A stretch of 64,000 nt of DNA from Yersinia entomophaga (GTDB lineage: Bacteria > Pseudomonadota > Gammaproteobacteria > Enterobacterales > Enterobacteriaceae). Position numbers and translations under genes: made by a program. This document shows, in pieces, positions 1 through 10,581 of this stretch. The stretch is from NCBI RefSeq assembly GCF_001656035.1, contig NZ_CP010029.1:544410-608409 (forward strand), in the 5' to 3' direction. Positions within the stretch are counted from its first letter, which is position 1. Every line of letters starts with the position of its first letter. Below the pieces are notes generated by a model. The model had not been told where the DNA came from and did not search any database. It saw nothing but the letters and a program-made list of their open reading frames with translations.

Positions 1-441
1 GATTCCCGTACCATTCTCGATCAGGGCGGTGCAGAATCGTTGTTGGGCATGGGTGATATGCTGTATATGGCGCCAAACTCATCGATACCGGTGCGAGTGC
101 ACGGTGCCTTTGTACGCGATCAGGAAGTGCATGCGGTGGTTAACGACTGGAAGGCTCGCGGGCGTCCGCAGTACATCGAAAGCATCCTTAACGGCAGTGA
201 TGACAGCGAAGGCGGTAGTTTAGGGCTGGATAGCGATGAAGAACTGGATCCGCTGTTCGATCAGGCTGTCAGCTTTGTGTTGGAAAAACGCCGAGCCTCT
301 ATTTCCGGGGTTCAACGCCAGTTCCGCATTGGTTATAACCGAGCTGCCCGTATTATCGAACAGATGGAAGCCCAGCAAATCGTTAGTCCGCAAGGCCATA
401 ACGGTAACCGTGAGGTGTTAGCTCCACCGCCTCATGAATAA
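1..441 (+). CDS. ftsK: DNA translocase FtsK, C-terminal part (5' end outside the window)
   Basis: Only the last 146 codons are present; the reading frame is open from base 1. FtsK is the septal DNA pump that moves chromosome ends to the dif site and activates XerCD recombination. The visible part is the end of the RecA-like motor (a [15 protein letters not shown] stretch, then a VHGAFV stretch) followed by an acidic linker and the winged-helix gamma domain (residues [18 protein letters not shown]), which reads the KOPS/FRS polar sequences and contacts XerD. The end is intact with a TAA stop. A GC-rich hairpin follows at once. Identification rests on recalled similarity to enterobacterial FtsK. 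Confidence 0.96.
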   Translation, partial: DSRTILDQGGAESLLGMGDMLYMAPNSSIPVRVHGAFVRDQEVHAVVNDWKARGRPQYIESILNGSDDSEGGSLGLDSDEELDPLFDQAVSFVLEKRRASISGVQRQFRIGYNRAARIIEQMEAQQIVSPQGHNGNREVLAPPPHE

Positions 442-472
442 TCGTTATCAATGATCGGATCATGACGTATAA

Positions 473-493
473 AAGGGCCGCATTGCGGCCCTT
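473..493 (+). terminator. Hairpin after ftsK, terminator-like
   Basis: A perfect 9-bp stem (473-481 with 485-493) with a 3-base ATT loop lies 31 bp after the ftsK stop. It lacks a T-run afterwards, so it may act as an RNA 3' end stabiliser or a weak terminator. Confidence 0.55.
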
Positions 494-765
494 GAGCTAA
501 AAGATAAAGCGCGTTTAAATTGATAATTAAAGCTTTTCAGCGGTCGTTCTAAGGTTTCAGGCTACGACCAGAAAGATTGGTAACATTGACGCACAATCAT
601 TCTTTTAGTGAATGCTGTGCAAAGAAGCGTAAACCATGCTGTTTATCAGATTATTGTGCTATAGCTGAATAATAGGCTTCGGCTAGAGTGCAGATAGTTA
701 ATTATTGAATAGGTCCCTATGGCAATATTTGCCGGGGTAATAGCATTTACAAGGTATTTGGAATC
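494..765. other. ftsK-lolA spacer, presumed lolA promoter region
   Basis: AT-rich spacer with no credible reading frame; the opposite-strand frame crossing it runs into lolA and is a shadow. It presumably carries the promoter of lolA-rarA. I see no clear operator; a small CATTC/GAATG inverted pair sits near 599-615. Confidence 0.4.
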
Positions 766-1377
766 ATGAAAAAGCTGCTCGTTGCCTGCTGTTTGCTCTC
801 CAGTGTTATTTCCGCCTCCGCTTTGGCCGATGCAAGCCAGGATCTTCAAGGCCGCCTGAGCAAAGTGAACAGTTTCCACGCTAAGTTCTCGCAGTACGTG
901 ACCAGCGCTGACGGCGCGGCGGTACAAGAAGGTGAAGGCGACCTGTGGGTAAAACGCCCAAATCTGTTCAACTGGCATATGACTTCGCCAGACGAAAGCG
1001 TGCTTATCTCTGACGGCGAAACGCTGTGGTTCTATAATCCTTTTGTTGAACAGGCGACGGCAACCTGGTTGAAAAACTCAACCGGCAACACACCGTTTAT
1101 GCTGATTACCCGCAATAATCCGGATGACTGGAAACAGTACAATGTGAAACAGAAAGGCGATGATTTTGAGCTGACGCCAAAAGCGCCGAGCGGTAATCTG
1201 AAACAGTTCGCCATCAGCGTGACGCCAGGCGGCACGATCAAAGGCTTTACCGCCGTCGAACAAGACGGCCAGCGCAGCGCCTATGTGCTGAAAGGCCAGC
1301 AAAACAGCACGTTCGATGCCAGCAAATTCAAGTTTACCCCGCCGAAGGGGGTTACGCTGGACGACCAGCGCCAGTGA
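766..1377 (+). CDS. lolA: Outer-membrane lipoprotein carrier protein LolA
   Basis: Periplasmic chaperone that takes lipoproteins from LolCDE at the inner membrane and hands them to LolB at the outer membrane. 203 residues, the usual enterobacterial length. A Sec signal peptide is visible (MKKLLVACC..., hydrophobic core, cleavage after ALA at about residue 21), leaving mature [10 protein letters not shown]. The [11 protein letters not shown] and [10 protein letters not shown] stretches are typical of the LolA half-barrel. An AAGG lies 11 bases before the ATG. rarA starts 7 bp after the stop, so the two genes are very probably cotranscribed, as in E. coli. Confidence 0.97.
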   Translation: MKKLLVACCLLSSVISASALADASQDLQGRLSKVNSFHAKFSQYVTSADGAAVQEGEGDLWVKRPNLFNWHMTSPDESVLISDGETLWFYNPFVEQATATWLKNSTGNTPFMLITRNNPDDWKQYNVKQKGDDFELTPKAPSGNLKQFAISVTPGGTIKGFTAVEQDGQRSAYVLKGQQNSTFDASKFKFTPPKGVTLDDQRQ

Positions 1378-1384
1378 GGTGTGA

Positions 1385-2728
1385 GTGAGTAATCTATCCC
1401 TCGATTTTTCTCAAAACGAGTTTCAGCCATTGGCCGCGCGTATGCGGCCTTTAACGTTGGCTGAATATATCGGACAGCAGCATTTATTAGCTCCGGGTAA
1501 ACCATTGCCACGTGCGATTGAAGCAGGGCAACTGCATTCGATGATCCTATGGGGGCCGCCGGGAACCGGTAAAACCACGTTAGCTGAAATTATTGGCCGC
1601 TATGGGCAGGCAGATGTGGAGCGTATCTCTGCCGTGACCTCCGGGATCAAAGAGATCCGCGAAGCGATCGAGCGGGCGCGTCAAAACCGTGATGCTGGGC
1701 GGCGGACTATTCTGTTTGTTGATGAAGTACATCGCTTCAACAAAAGCCAGCAGGATGCGTTTTTGCCTCATATTGAAGACGGTACTATTACTTTTATCGG
1801 TGCCACCACCGAAAATCCCTCTTTCGAACTCAATTCGGCTTTGCTTTCTCGAGCCCGGGTCTATTTGCTGAAAGCGCTGACAGCGGCAGATATCGAGAAA
1901 GTGATCGATCAGGCGATGTCTGATAGTACCCGCGGTTTGGGCGGTCAGAATATCAAGTTACTGGATGAAACCCGCCGCATGATGTCGGAGTTGGTGGGAG
2001 GAGACGCTCGCCGGGCGCTAAATAGCCTGGAAATGATGGCGGATATGGCTGAAATTGATGCCAAAGGTGTGCGAGTACTGACTCCTGAATTATTGAAAGA
2101 AGTTTCGGGGGAGCGTAGCGCTCGCTTTGATAACAAAGGCGACCGCTATTACGATCTGATTTCGGCGCTGCATAAGTCGGTACGAGGCTCGGCGCCGGAT
2201 GCCGCGCTGTATTGGTACGCCCGTATTATTACCGCCGGTGGCGATCCGCTATATGTAGCCCGGCGTTTGTTAGCCATTGCTTCGGAAGACGTCGGCAATG
2301 CCGATCCTCGCGCGATGCAAGTCGCTATTTCTGCCTGGGATTGCTTCACCCGCGTCGGCCCGGCAGAAGGTGAAAGAGCCATCGCCCAAGCCATTGTTTA
2401 TCTTGCCTGTGCGCCCAAGAGTAATGCGGTTTATACCGCTTTCAAAGCGGCGATGCGTGATGCACGTGAAATGCCTGATTTTGATGTGCCAGAACATCTG
2501 CGGAACGCACCAACCAAATTAATGAAGGAAATGGGGCTGGGCGCGGAGTATCGTTATGCTCATGACGAACAAAATGCCTACGCGGCCGGTGAGAACTATT
2601 TCCCGCCGGAAATGGCGGCAACCCGCTACTATTCGCCGACTTCACGCGGTCTTGAAGGTAAAATAGGTGAAAAGCTGGCATGGTTGGCTGAGCAGGATCA
2701 AAATAGCCCGATAAAACGCTACCGCTAG
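1385..2728 (+). CDS. rarA: Replication-associated recombination protein A, AAA+ ATPase
   Basis: MgsA/RarA family ATPase (bacterial counterpart of WRNIP1/Mgs1) acting at stalled forks, interacting with SSB. 447 residues, as in E. coli. Walker A GPPGTGKT at residues 57-64 and Walker B with DE at about 113-114 are intact; the clamp-loader-like AAA+ lid and the C-terminal tetramerisation domain ([15 protein letters not shown] region, KLMKEMG) are recognisable. The start is GTG at 1385, chosen because it gives the conserved N-terminus MSNLSLDF; another GTG at 1381 is out of frame. It closely follows lolA. Confidence 0.96.
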   Translation: MSNLSLDFSQNEFQPLAARMRPLTLAEYIGQQHLLAPGKPLPRAIEAGQLHSMILWGPPGTGKTTLAEIIGRYGQADVERISAVTSGIKEIREAIERARQNRDAGRRTILFVDEVHRFNKSQQDAFLPHIEDGTITFIGATTENPSFELNSALLSRARVYLLKALTAADIEKVIDQAMSDSTRGLGGQNIKLLDETRRMMSELVGGDARRALNSLEMMADMAEIDAKGVRVLTPELLKEVSGERSARFDNKGDRYYDLISALHKSVRGSAPDAALYWYARIITAGGDPLYVARRLLAIASEDVGNADPRAMQVAISAWDCFTRVGPAEGERAIAQAIVYLACAPKSNAVYTAFKAAMRDAREMPDFDVPEHLRNAPTKLMKEMGLGAEYRYAHDEQNAYAAGENYFPPEMAATRYYSPTSRGLEGKIGEKLAWLAEQDQNSPIKRYR

Positions 2729-2770
2729 CCTTGTCGTTGCGGTAAGGTTATCTTTATAACTACTTGGTAA

Positions 2771-4144
<1,374 letters not shown>

Positions 4145-4170
4145 GCCATAGATTTCAGCTGTTGATGTTC

Positions 4171-4195
4171 AAAGCCTCGCATTGCGGGGCTTTTT
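4171..4195 (+). terminator. Intrinsic terminator of serS
   Basis: 10-bp stem (4171-4180 with 4184-4193, one T-G pair) with an ATT loop, running into five T residues. Confidence 0.9.
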
Positions 4196-4428
4196 AATGG
4201 CCTAAATTTGGGCGTTTATTTCGGAATATCTCCTGAGATGGGGGAAGTTCCTGAAAGTAAAAGTGGAGAAACTCAACATTTTGTTTGCAGGCTTATTGTT
4301 TGATGAGATAGCATAAAAACCACGCTGGTAGCATATCGTGCTATTACCACTGTCAGAGCAATTGACTTTTTTATCACCAGTGGCATGATGCGCTCACTTT
4401 CCATCGCGCCAACGGTCCTCGTTTCACT

Positions 4429-5574
4429 ATGTCCGCATACTCTCGCCCAGTGCTATTGTTGCTCTGTGGGCTTTTGCTATTTACAGTTTCAATCGCGGTA
4501 TTAAATACATTAGTTCCCCTGTGGCTTAGCCACCAGCATTTGCCAGTGTGGCAAGTGGGTATGGTAAGTTCTTCATATTTCAGCGGTAATCTTGCGGGAA
4601 CCTTGATCGCTGGCCGACTTATTCAGCGTTTGGGCTTTAATCGCAGCTATCACTACTCTTGCCTGTTATTTGCGGCGGCGACCTGCGGGCTGATGCTGTC
4701 AGTCGATTTCTGGAGCTGGTTGGGCTGGCGTTTTATGGCCGGTGTAGCCTGCGCGTTGATTTGGGTAATTGTAGAAAGCGCATTGTTACGCAGCGGCACG
4801 CCAACTAATCGTGGACAGCTATTGGCGGCGTATATGACGATATATTATCTGGGCACCGTGGGTGGCCAACTGCTCTTGGGCATGGTCTCTACCCAGTTGG
4901 CCAGCGTGATTCCTTGGGTGAGCGCGTTGGTGATTACTGCGATGTTGCCACTTCTATTTGCTCACTTCGCTAATCAGTCGGCTGAAACCACCCATGTGAA
5001 GGTTTGGCCGATGTTTAAGCGTCGTAGCGCTCGCTTGGGTATCAATGGCTGTATTATCTCAGGTATCGTGCTGGGATCGCTCTACGGGCTAATGCCGCTG
5101 TATTTATCCCATCAGGGGATGAGCGATGCCAACGTCGGATGGTGGATGGCGCTGCTGGTCAGTTCGGGGATCTTCGGACAATGGCCGGTAGGGCGCATGG
5201 CCGATCGCTATGGTCGCCTGCTGGTGCTGCGTATTCAGGTATTTGTCGTGATATTGGGCTGTATCGCGATGCTCAGTAACTATGCGATGGCGCCAGCGCT
5301 ATTTATTCTGGGGGCGGCAGGTTTTACGCTCTATCCAGTCGCTATGGCCTGGGCCTGTGAAAAAGCCAGTTCCGATGAGTTAGTGGCGATGAATCAGGCT
5401 TTATTGATGAGTTACACCATCGGCAGTCTGGCTGGGCCGACCATGACATCAATGCTGATGCAGAATTTTTCTGATAATTTATTATTCGTGATGATTGCGG
5501 GAGTGGCATTGGTGTATCTGATGATGCTGCTGAAGAAACCGGATCAGCAACACACGCCTTTTGCGGCGGTGTAA
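4429..5574 (+). CDS. ycaD: MFS transporter, YcaD family
   Basis: Inner-membrane major facilitator of 381 residues with about 12 hydrophobic segments, close to E. coli YcaD throughout ([50 protein letters not shown]). The substrate is not known in the family. It has the MFS loop 2-3 motif in degenerate form ([12 protein letters not shown]) and a better one between TM8 and 9 ([10 protein letters not shown]). Start ATG at 4429 has only a weak ribosome site. It is monocistronic and converges on pflA. Confidence 0.93.
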   Translation: MSAYSRPVLLLLCGLLLFTVSIAVLNTLVPLWLSHQHLPVWQVGMVSSSYFSGNLAGTLIAGRLIQRLGFNRSYHYSCLLFAAATCGLMLSVDFWSWLGWRFMAGVACALIWVIVESALLRSGTPTNRGQLLAAYMTIYYLGTVGGQLLLGMVSTQLASVIPWVSALVITAMLPLLFAHFANQSAETTHVKVWPMFKRRSARLGINGCIISGIVLGSLYGLMPLYLSHQGMSDANVGWWMALLVSSGIFGQWPVGRMADRYGRLLVLRIQVFVVILGCIAMLSNYAMAPALFILGAAGFTLYPVAMAWACEKASSDELVAMNQALLMSYTIGSLAGPTMTSMLMQNFSDNLLFVMIAGVALVYLMMLLKKPDQQHTPFAAV

Positions 5575-5580
5575 CGCTCT

Positions 5581-5612
5581 CTGCCAGCCGGTTGCGAAAT
5601 CCCGGCTGGCAG
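5581..5612. terminator. Hairpin between convergent ycaD and pflA
   Basis: 11-bp perfect stem (5581-5591 with 5602-5612) and 10-base loop, directly after the ycaD stop and 14 bp from the pflA stop. There is no strong T-run on either side; it probably serves as a shared bidirectional end for both genes. Confidence 0.7.
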
Positions 5613-5625
5613 AATAAACGGTAAG

Positions 5626-6366
5626 TCAGTAAATCACTTTGTGACCGTAACTTTCCAGGATACCTTTCACTCGATCCATAATTTCTTTGGATGGTGGCTT
5701 AACGCCGTCCAGCTTATATTCTTCGCCCATGGCTACCCATTTATGCTTGCCTAACTCATGGTAAGGTAGCAATTCGATTTTCTCGATGTTAGTCATATTT
5801 TGGGTAAACTCACCTAACATATGGGCGGATTTATCGTCATCTGACCAACCCGGAACCACAACGTAGCGAATCCAGGTTTTCTGGTTGCGTTTCGCCAGAT
5901 AACGAGCGAATTCCAGAGTACGATGGTTAGACACGCCGACCAGATTTTGATGAATGGAATCATCCATTTGTTTCAGATCCAACATCACCAAATCGGTTTC
6001 ATCCAGCAATTCATCAATCACCGGATCGTAACGGCGAACAAATCCGTTGGTATCCAGACAGGTATGAATGCCTTCTTTATGACAAGCGCGGAACCAGTCA
6101 CGCACAAATTCAGCCTGTAAAATGGCTTCGCCGCCGGATGCGGTCACGCCGCCGCCGGATGCGTTCATAAAGTGTCGGTAGGTCACGGCTTCTTTGACCA
6201 GCTCTTCAACCGTCACTTCCTTACCGCCGTGGGTATCCCAAGTGTCGCGGTTGTGACAGTACAGGCAACGCATCAAACAGCCTTGAAAGAAAACGATAAA
6301 GCGGATGCCGGGACCATCAACGGTGCCACAGGATTCAAATGAGTGAATGCGACCAAGTACAGACAT
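5626..6366 (-). CDS. pflA: Pyruvate formate-lyase 1 activating enzyme
   Basis: Radical SAM enzyme that installs the glycyl radical on PflB under anaerobic conditions. The CxxxCxxC iron-sulphur motif is C30-LMR-C34-LY-C37. The frame can be read from an upstream TTG at 6396, but ATG at 6366 gives the conserved [14 protein letters not shown] start and a length of 246 residues, equal to E. coli; a GGAG precedes it by about 11 bases. It lies downstream of pflB on the same strand, separated by an unusually long, structured 420-bp spacer. Confidence 0.97.
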   Translation of the reverse strand: MSVLGRIHSFESCGTVDGPGIRFIVFFQGCLMRCLYCHNRDTWDTHGGKEVTVEELVKEAVTYRHFMNASGGGVTASGGEAILQAEFVRDWFRACHKEGIHTCLDTNGFVRRYDPVIDELLDETDLVMLDLKQMDDSIHQNLVGVSNHRTLEFARYLAKRNQKTWIRYVVVPGWSDDDKSAHMLGEFTQNMTNIEKIELLPYHELGKHKWVAMGEEYKLDGVKPPSKEIMDRVKGILESYGHKVIY

Positions 6367-6500
6367 TGCAGGGGGTTCTCCAAATTGACCGTTCAATAGC
6401 AGTCGAAATCAACATAACGGCGGCAGGGCAGGAGGAAGGGGATGCCCTTGTTAGCTCGGTGATTCGGGCGATCACAACGTCTGAGCTGGCACTCCTGCTG

Positions 6501-6566
6501 CCGACGCTAGGTCGGATAAAACTGTTTTGCCGGGCACCCACTCAGGGTAGATGGCTGGCAAAACAG
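6501..6566. repeat. Two consecutive inverted repeats in the pflB-pflA spacer
   Basis: The spacer 6367-6786 (420 bp) has no gene. It contains a small CCGAC/GTCGG hairpin (6501-6515) followed by a 12-bp inverted repeat (6522-6533 with 6555-6566, one G-T pair) enclosing 21 bases. On the transcribed minus strand these would form a stable RNA structure upstream of pflA. Function unknown. Confidence 0.65.
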
Positions 6567-6623
6567 ACTTTTCTGGCAAGTACATCGTGCGGTGGTTGGT
6601 GAAAATAGCTGTGCTTGATAAGT

Positions 6624-6649
6624 AAAGGCCCCACAGTCGTGGAGCCTTT
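6624..6649 (-). terminator. Hairpin downstream of pflB
   Basis: 11-bp stem (6624-6634 with 6639-6649, one mismatch) with a 4-base loop, read from the minus strand after pflB and ending in only three T residues. Likely a partial terminator that reduces pflA relative to pflB. Confidence 0.65.
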
Positions 6650-6654
6650 AAGTT

Positions 6655-6781
6655 TATACCCTTCGGACTTGAAGCAACAGGGTTGTTAGCGGATACACGA
6701 GCCTAAATCAGCGACTTAAGTCAGTTCATCGGGCTTTGTTTTCTTGCTACCTGTCCGTCACTCCAAATTCTTTGCGTATCG
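6655..6781. repeat. Imperfect palindromic intergenic repeat (MITE-like)
   Basis: A block that begins TATACCCTTCGGACTTGAAG and ends in a roughly complementary ...CTCCAAATTCTTTGCGTATC, with a perfect GACTTAAGTC palindrome inside (6713-6722). From memory this layout matches non-coding dispersed repeats common in Yersinia and Serratia genomes (TATACCCTTCxTACTTGAAG...). Only one copy is visible here, so membership of the family is inferred. Confidence 0.55.
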
Positions 6782-6786
6782 GGTTA

Positions 6787-9069
6787 TTAAATCGACTGAG
6801 TGAAAGTACGAGTAATAACATCCTGTTGCTGTTCTTTGGTCAGCGCGTTGAAGCGTACTGCGTAACCCGATACACGGATGGTCAGCTGCGGATATTTTTC
6901 CGGATTTTCCATCGCGTCTAACAGCATTTCACGGTTCATCACGTTCACGTTCAGGTGTTGACCACCTTCGATGGACGCTTCGTGATGGAAGTAACCGTCC
7001 ATCAGACCCGCTAAGTTAGCTTTACGCACTTCGTCATCTTTACCCAAAGCGTTTGGTACGATGGAGAAGGTATAAGAAATACCATCTTTCGCATAGGCAA
7101 ACGGCAGTTTGGCAACGGAAGTCAGAGAGGCAACAGCACCTTTCTGGTCACGACCGTGCATTGGGTTAGCACCTGGACCGAATGGGGCACCCGCGCGACG
7201 ACCGTCTGGGGTGTTACCGGTTTTCTTACCATAAACCACGTTAGAGGTAATGGTCAGAACTGACTGAGTTGGTACCGCGTTACGGTAGGTACGCAGCTTC
7301 TGAATTTTCTTCATGAAGCGCTCAACCAGGTCACAGGCGATGTCATCAACGCGAGAATCGTTGTTACCGAACTGTGGATATTCGCCTTCGATGTTGAAGT
7401 CGACTGCCAGACCATCTTCATCACGAATAGTCGTTACTTTCGCGTATTTGATAGCAGACAGGGAGTCAGCAGCAACGGACAGACCTGCGATACCGCAAGC
7501 CATGGTGCGATATACATCACGGTCATGCAGAGCCATCAGCGCAGCTTCGTAGCTGTACTTGTCATGCATGTAGTGAATGATGTTCAGCGAAGTCACGTAT
7601 TGTTTAGCCAGCCAATCCATGAAGTGGTCCATGCGTTCCATGACTTTGTCATAGTCCAGCACTTCGTCCATCATTGGCGCTTCTTTCGGGCCTACCTGAA
7701 TTTTCAGTTTTTCGTCAACGCCGCCGTTGATTGCGTACAACATGGTTTTCGCCAGGTTGGCACGAGCGCCGAAGAACTGCATTTGTTTACCGACGATCAT
7801 TGGGCTGACGCAACATGCAATGGCATAGTCATCGTTGTTGAAGTCAGGACGCATCAAATCATCGTTTTCATACTGTACAGATGAGGTGTCGATAGAAACT
7901 TTCGCTGCGAACTTCTTGAAGTTCAACGGCAGTTTCTCAGACCACAGAATGGTCATGTTCGGCTCTGGAGATGGCCCCATGGTGTACAGGGTATTCAGGA
8001 AGCGGAAGCTGGTTTTAGTTACCAGAGTACGACCGTCAACGCCCATACCAGCCAGAGACTCAGTTGCCCAGATTGGGTCACCGGAGAACAGCTCATCGTA
8101 TTCAGGGGTACGCAGGAAGCGAACCATACGCAGTTTCATCACCAGATGGTCAATCAACTCTTGCGCTTCGATTTCGGTCAGTTTGCCGGCTTTCATGTCG
8201 CGTTCAATGTACACGTCCAGGAAAGTAGACACGCGGCCGAAGGACATCGCTGCACCGTTCTGGGATTTCACCGCGGCCAGGTAGCCGAAGTAAGTCCACT
8301 GTACCGCTTCACGGGCGTTAGTCGCAGGACGAGAAATATCGCAGCCGTATTTAGCTGCCATTTCTTTGATTTGACCCAGTGCACGATGCTGTTCAGCAAT
8401 TTCTTCGCGCAGTTGGATGGTCATTTCCAGATCTTCGCCGTTTTCCAGACGTGACTGTAATGAATTGAACTGAGCCAGTTTGTCTTTCATCAGGAAGTCG
8501 ATACCGTAAACGGCTACGCGACGATAGTCACCGATGATACGACCACGACCATAAGCATCCGGCAGACCGGTCAGGATACCGGATTTACGGCAGTTCAGGA
8601 TGTCTTTGGTGTAAACATCGAATACGCCCTGGTTATGGGTTTTGCGGTATTCGGTGAACACTTTTTTCAGCTGTGGATCCAGCTCACGACCGTAAACTTT
8701 GCAGGAGTTTTCAACCATTTTGATGCCGCCGAATGGAATCAGGGCGCGTTTCAATGGTGCTTCAGTCTGCAAACCAACGATGGTTTCCAAATCTTTGCTA
8801 ATGTAACCAGCGTCGTGGGAGATGATGGTTGATGCTACGTCGGTATCGAAGTCAACTGGCGCATGAGTGCGGTTTTCCAGTTTGATGCCTTCCATGACCT
8901 TGGCCCACAGCTCATCGGTTGCTTTGGTAGAGCCGGCCAGGAAGGATTCGTCACCTTCATATGGGGTGTAGTTCTTCTGGATGAAGTCACGAACGTTTAC
9001 TTCGTTCTGCCAGTCACCCTCGGTAAAACCTTGCCATGCGTTGGCCAATTTTTCATTAAGTTCGGTCAT
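6787..9069 (-). CDS. pflB: Formate C-acetyltransferase (pyruvate formate-lyase)
   Basis: Glycyl-radical enzyme that cleaves pyruvate with CoA to acetyl-CoA and formate in anaerobic metabolism. 760 residues, the same as E. coli. The adjacent catalytic cysteines lie in [15 protein letters not shown] and the radical glycine in the C-terminal RVSGYAVRF segment (about residue 734). The N-terminus [15 protein letters not shown] is canonical. focA lies 56 bp upstream and pflA downstream, the standard focA-pflB-pflA arrangement. Confidence 0.99.
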   Translation of the reverse strand: MTELNEKLANAWQGFTEGDWQNEVNVRDFIQKNYTPYEGDESFLAGSTKATDELWAKVMEGIKLENRTHAPVDFDTDVASTIISHDAGYISKDLETIVGLQTEAPLKRALIPFGGIKMVENSCKVYGRELDPQLKKVFTEYRKTHNQGVFDVYTKDILNCRKSGILTGLPDAYGRGRIIGDYRRVAVYGIDFLMKDKLAQFNSLQSRLENGEDLEMTIQLREEIAEQHRALGQIKEMAAKYGCDISRPATNAREAVQWTYFGYLAAVKSQNGAAMSFGRVSTFLDVYIERDMKAGKLTEIEAQELIDHLVMKLRMVRFLRTPEYDELFSGDPIWATESLAGMGVDGRTLVTKTSFRFLNTLYTMGPSPEPNMTILWSEKLPLNFKKFAAKVSIDTSSVQYENDDLMRPDFNNDDYAIACCVSPMIVGKQMQFFGARANLAKTMLYAINGGVDEKLKIQVGPKEAPMMDEVLDYDKVMERMDHFMDWLAKQYVTSLNIIHYMHDKYSYEAALMALHDRDVYRTMACGIAGLSVAADSLSAIKYAKVTTIRDEDGLAVDFNIEGEYPQFGNNDSRVDDIACDLVERFMKKIQKLRTYRNAVPTQSVLTITSNVVYGKKTGNTPDGRRAGAPFGPGANPMHGRDQKGAVASLTSVAKLPFAYAKDGISYTFSIVPNALGKDDEVRKANLAGLMDGYFHHEASIEGGQHLNVNVMNREMLLDAMENPEKYPQLTIRVSGYAVRFNALTKEQQQDVITRTFTQSI

Positions 9070-9125
9070 AATGCATCTACCTTTTAATGTGAATTTCTTC
9101 GAAAACCAGACGTAGCGGCCACACT

Positions 9126-9983
9126 TTAATGTTGCTGGTCACCGCGCAGATAAATTACCCAATAAGTTAACCCTACCAATAACCCGCCACCAATGATGTT
9201 ACCGATGGTAACAGGAATGAGGTTGTCGATAACAAAGTTACTTACGGTCAGATTAGCAAATTGCTCAGGTGTTGCTCCTATGGCTTGCCAGAACTCAGGC
9301 GAAGCGAAGTTTTTAATCACTATGCCCATAGGAATCATAAACATGTTGGCGATGCTATGTTCAAAGCCGCTGGCGACAAACATACCGACTGGCAGAATCA
9401 TCGCGAACATTTTGTCCATAATGGTACGGCCGGAGTAACTCATCCATACCGCTAAGCACACCATCAGGTTAGCTAAAATGCCCAAACATACTGCTTGAAT
9501 AAAAGTATGGTGCAATTTGTGATCTGCGGTTTGCAGCACATTCAAGCCCCATTGGCCGTTGGCAACCATGTATTGACCGGCAAACCAGATCAGGGCGACA
9601 AAAAACAGCGCTCCGGCCAGGTTTCCAACGTAAACATTCACCCAGTTAGTCCCCAACTGACGCCAGGTAATCCGGCCGCTGGCTTTCGCTACGGTGGTTA
9701 ATACGGTGGAAGTAAAGAGGTCGCCGCCGCATACCACGACTAACATCAAACCCAGTGAGAAGCAGATACCGCCAACTAATTTCGCAAAGCCGAAAGGAAC
9801 GCCCGCGGTGCCAGTAGTAGCTGTAATGTAAAATACAAAAGCGATTGAGATAAACACGCCCGCAGTAATTGCCAGATAGAAAGTTTTCATCGGATGCTTG
9901 GTGGCTTTGTAGACACCGGCATCTTCGGCTACTTTCGCCATGGCCGCAGGTAGTAATGCATCGAAGGGGTTGTCAGCTTTCAC
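9126..9983 (-). CDS. focA: Formate channel FocA (formate/nitrite transporter family)
   Basis: Pentameric inner-membrane channel that exports, and at low pH imports, formate made by PflB. Six hydrophobic segments and the FNT signature region ([25 protein letters not shown], with [15 protein letters not shown] near the end) are visible, including the central-pore histidine (GFEHS). The frame is open from a TTG at 10016, but GTG at 9983 gives the conserved KADNPFD start and 285 residues, the E. coli length, and follows an AGAGAG ribosome site. First gene of the focA-pflB unit. Confidence 0.96.
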   Translation of the reverse strand: MKADNPFDALLPAAMAKVAEDAGVYKATKHPMKTFYLAITAGVFISIAFVFYITATTGTAGVPFGFAKLVGGICFSLGLMLVVVCGGDLFTSTVLTTVAKASGRITWRQLGTNWVNVYVGNLAGALFFVALIWFAGQYMVANGQWGLNVLQTADHKLHHTFIQAVCLGILANLMVCLAVWMSYSGRTIMDKMFAMILPVGMFVASGFEHSIANMFMIPMGIVIKNFASPEFWQAIGATPEQFANLTVSNFVIDNLIPVTIGNIIGGGLLVGLTYWVIYLRGDQQH

Positions 9984-10048
9984 ACTAACTCTCTCTTTAG
10001 GGTTAATAAAGCACAACGAGATACTAGCAAAGCAGTATAGCGTGAAAA

Positions 10049-10062
10049 TTGACGTGGATCAT
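10049..10062. promoter_or_regulatory. Candidate FNR box upstream of focA
   Basis: TTGACGTGGATCAT matches 8 of the 10 defined positions of the FNR consensus TTGAT-N4-ATCAA. It sits 66 bp before the focA GTG, a position compatible with activation of a focA-proximal promoter. Confidence 0.6.
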
Positions 10063-10429
10063 ATTGGGCCACTTTAATCAGCCATAAACACCTGCAATCT
10101 CAATGGTTAATCATGTTATTTCATTGATATTTAAAGAGAAAAAATATTTTAAGATTTACAAAAAATTTTGATTAAACGTTCAATTCGATGAAGAAAAGGT
10201 TAATAAATAGCGTAATTTGTAGATTATCGCCTTCAACCACGCTATTAAAAATTAACTATTTATTTACCTGCCCATAAGAATGCGAGCTTTAGGCGGAATT
10301 ATTTGTCTAAAAGTGCCATTTTCTCCCAAAAATAATAACTGTTTTTTGATGAAAAAATAATTCTGGCGATGGGAATTTCTGCATAAATAATAATTCAGGC
10401 GCTGAGATGTCTATTTATTAAGCGCACAG

Positions 10430-10463
10430 TTTATATAACTCGGTGCTTTATATAACTCGGCGC
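10430..10463. repeat. 17-bp tandem direct repeat, two copies
   Basis: TTTATATAACTCGGTGC (10430-10446) is followed immediately by the same 17 bases with one change (10447-10463). It lies between the ycaO terminator and the focA promoter region, probably a local slippage duplication. Confidence 0.8.
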
Positions 10464-10510
10464 TTATAGAACATACAGCGATAAAAATGAGGATAGATAA
10501 ATGTAGGGTA

Positions 10511-10540
10511 AAAAAACGGCGAACCCATAGGATTCGCCGT
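10511..10540 (-). terminator. Intrinsic terminator of ycaO
   Basis: On the minus strand an 8-bp GC-rich stem (10516-10523 with 10533-10540) is followed by a run of T residues (complement of A 10511-10516). Confidence 0.88.
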
Positions 10541-10581
10541 CGCTTGATGAGATAGCAGTTTTCAGAACTGGAACAAAGCTA

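Larger units (their letters stand above)
9984..10510. promoter_or_regulatory. focA-pflB upstream regulatory region
   Basis: About 530 bp of AT-rich non-coding DNA between focA and ycaO. In E. coli the same region holds a long array of promoters driven by FNR and ArcA with IHF; the length and AT content here are compatible, but only one FNR-type site and a short tandem repeat could be pinned down. Confidence 0.6.

Noticed and set aside
646..978. 110-residue frame opposite the start of lolA
   Set aside because: Antisense shadow of lolA; no conserved features.
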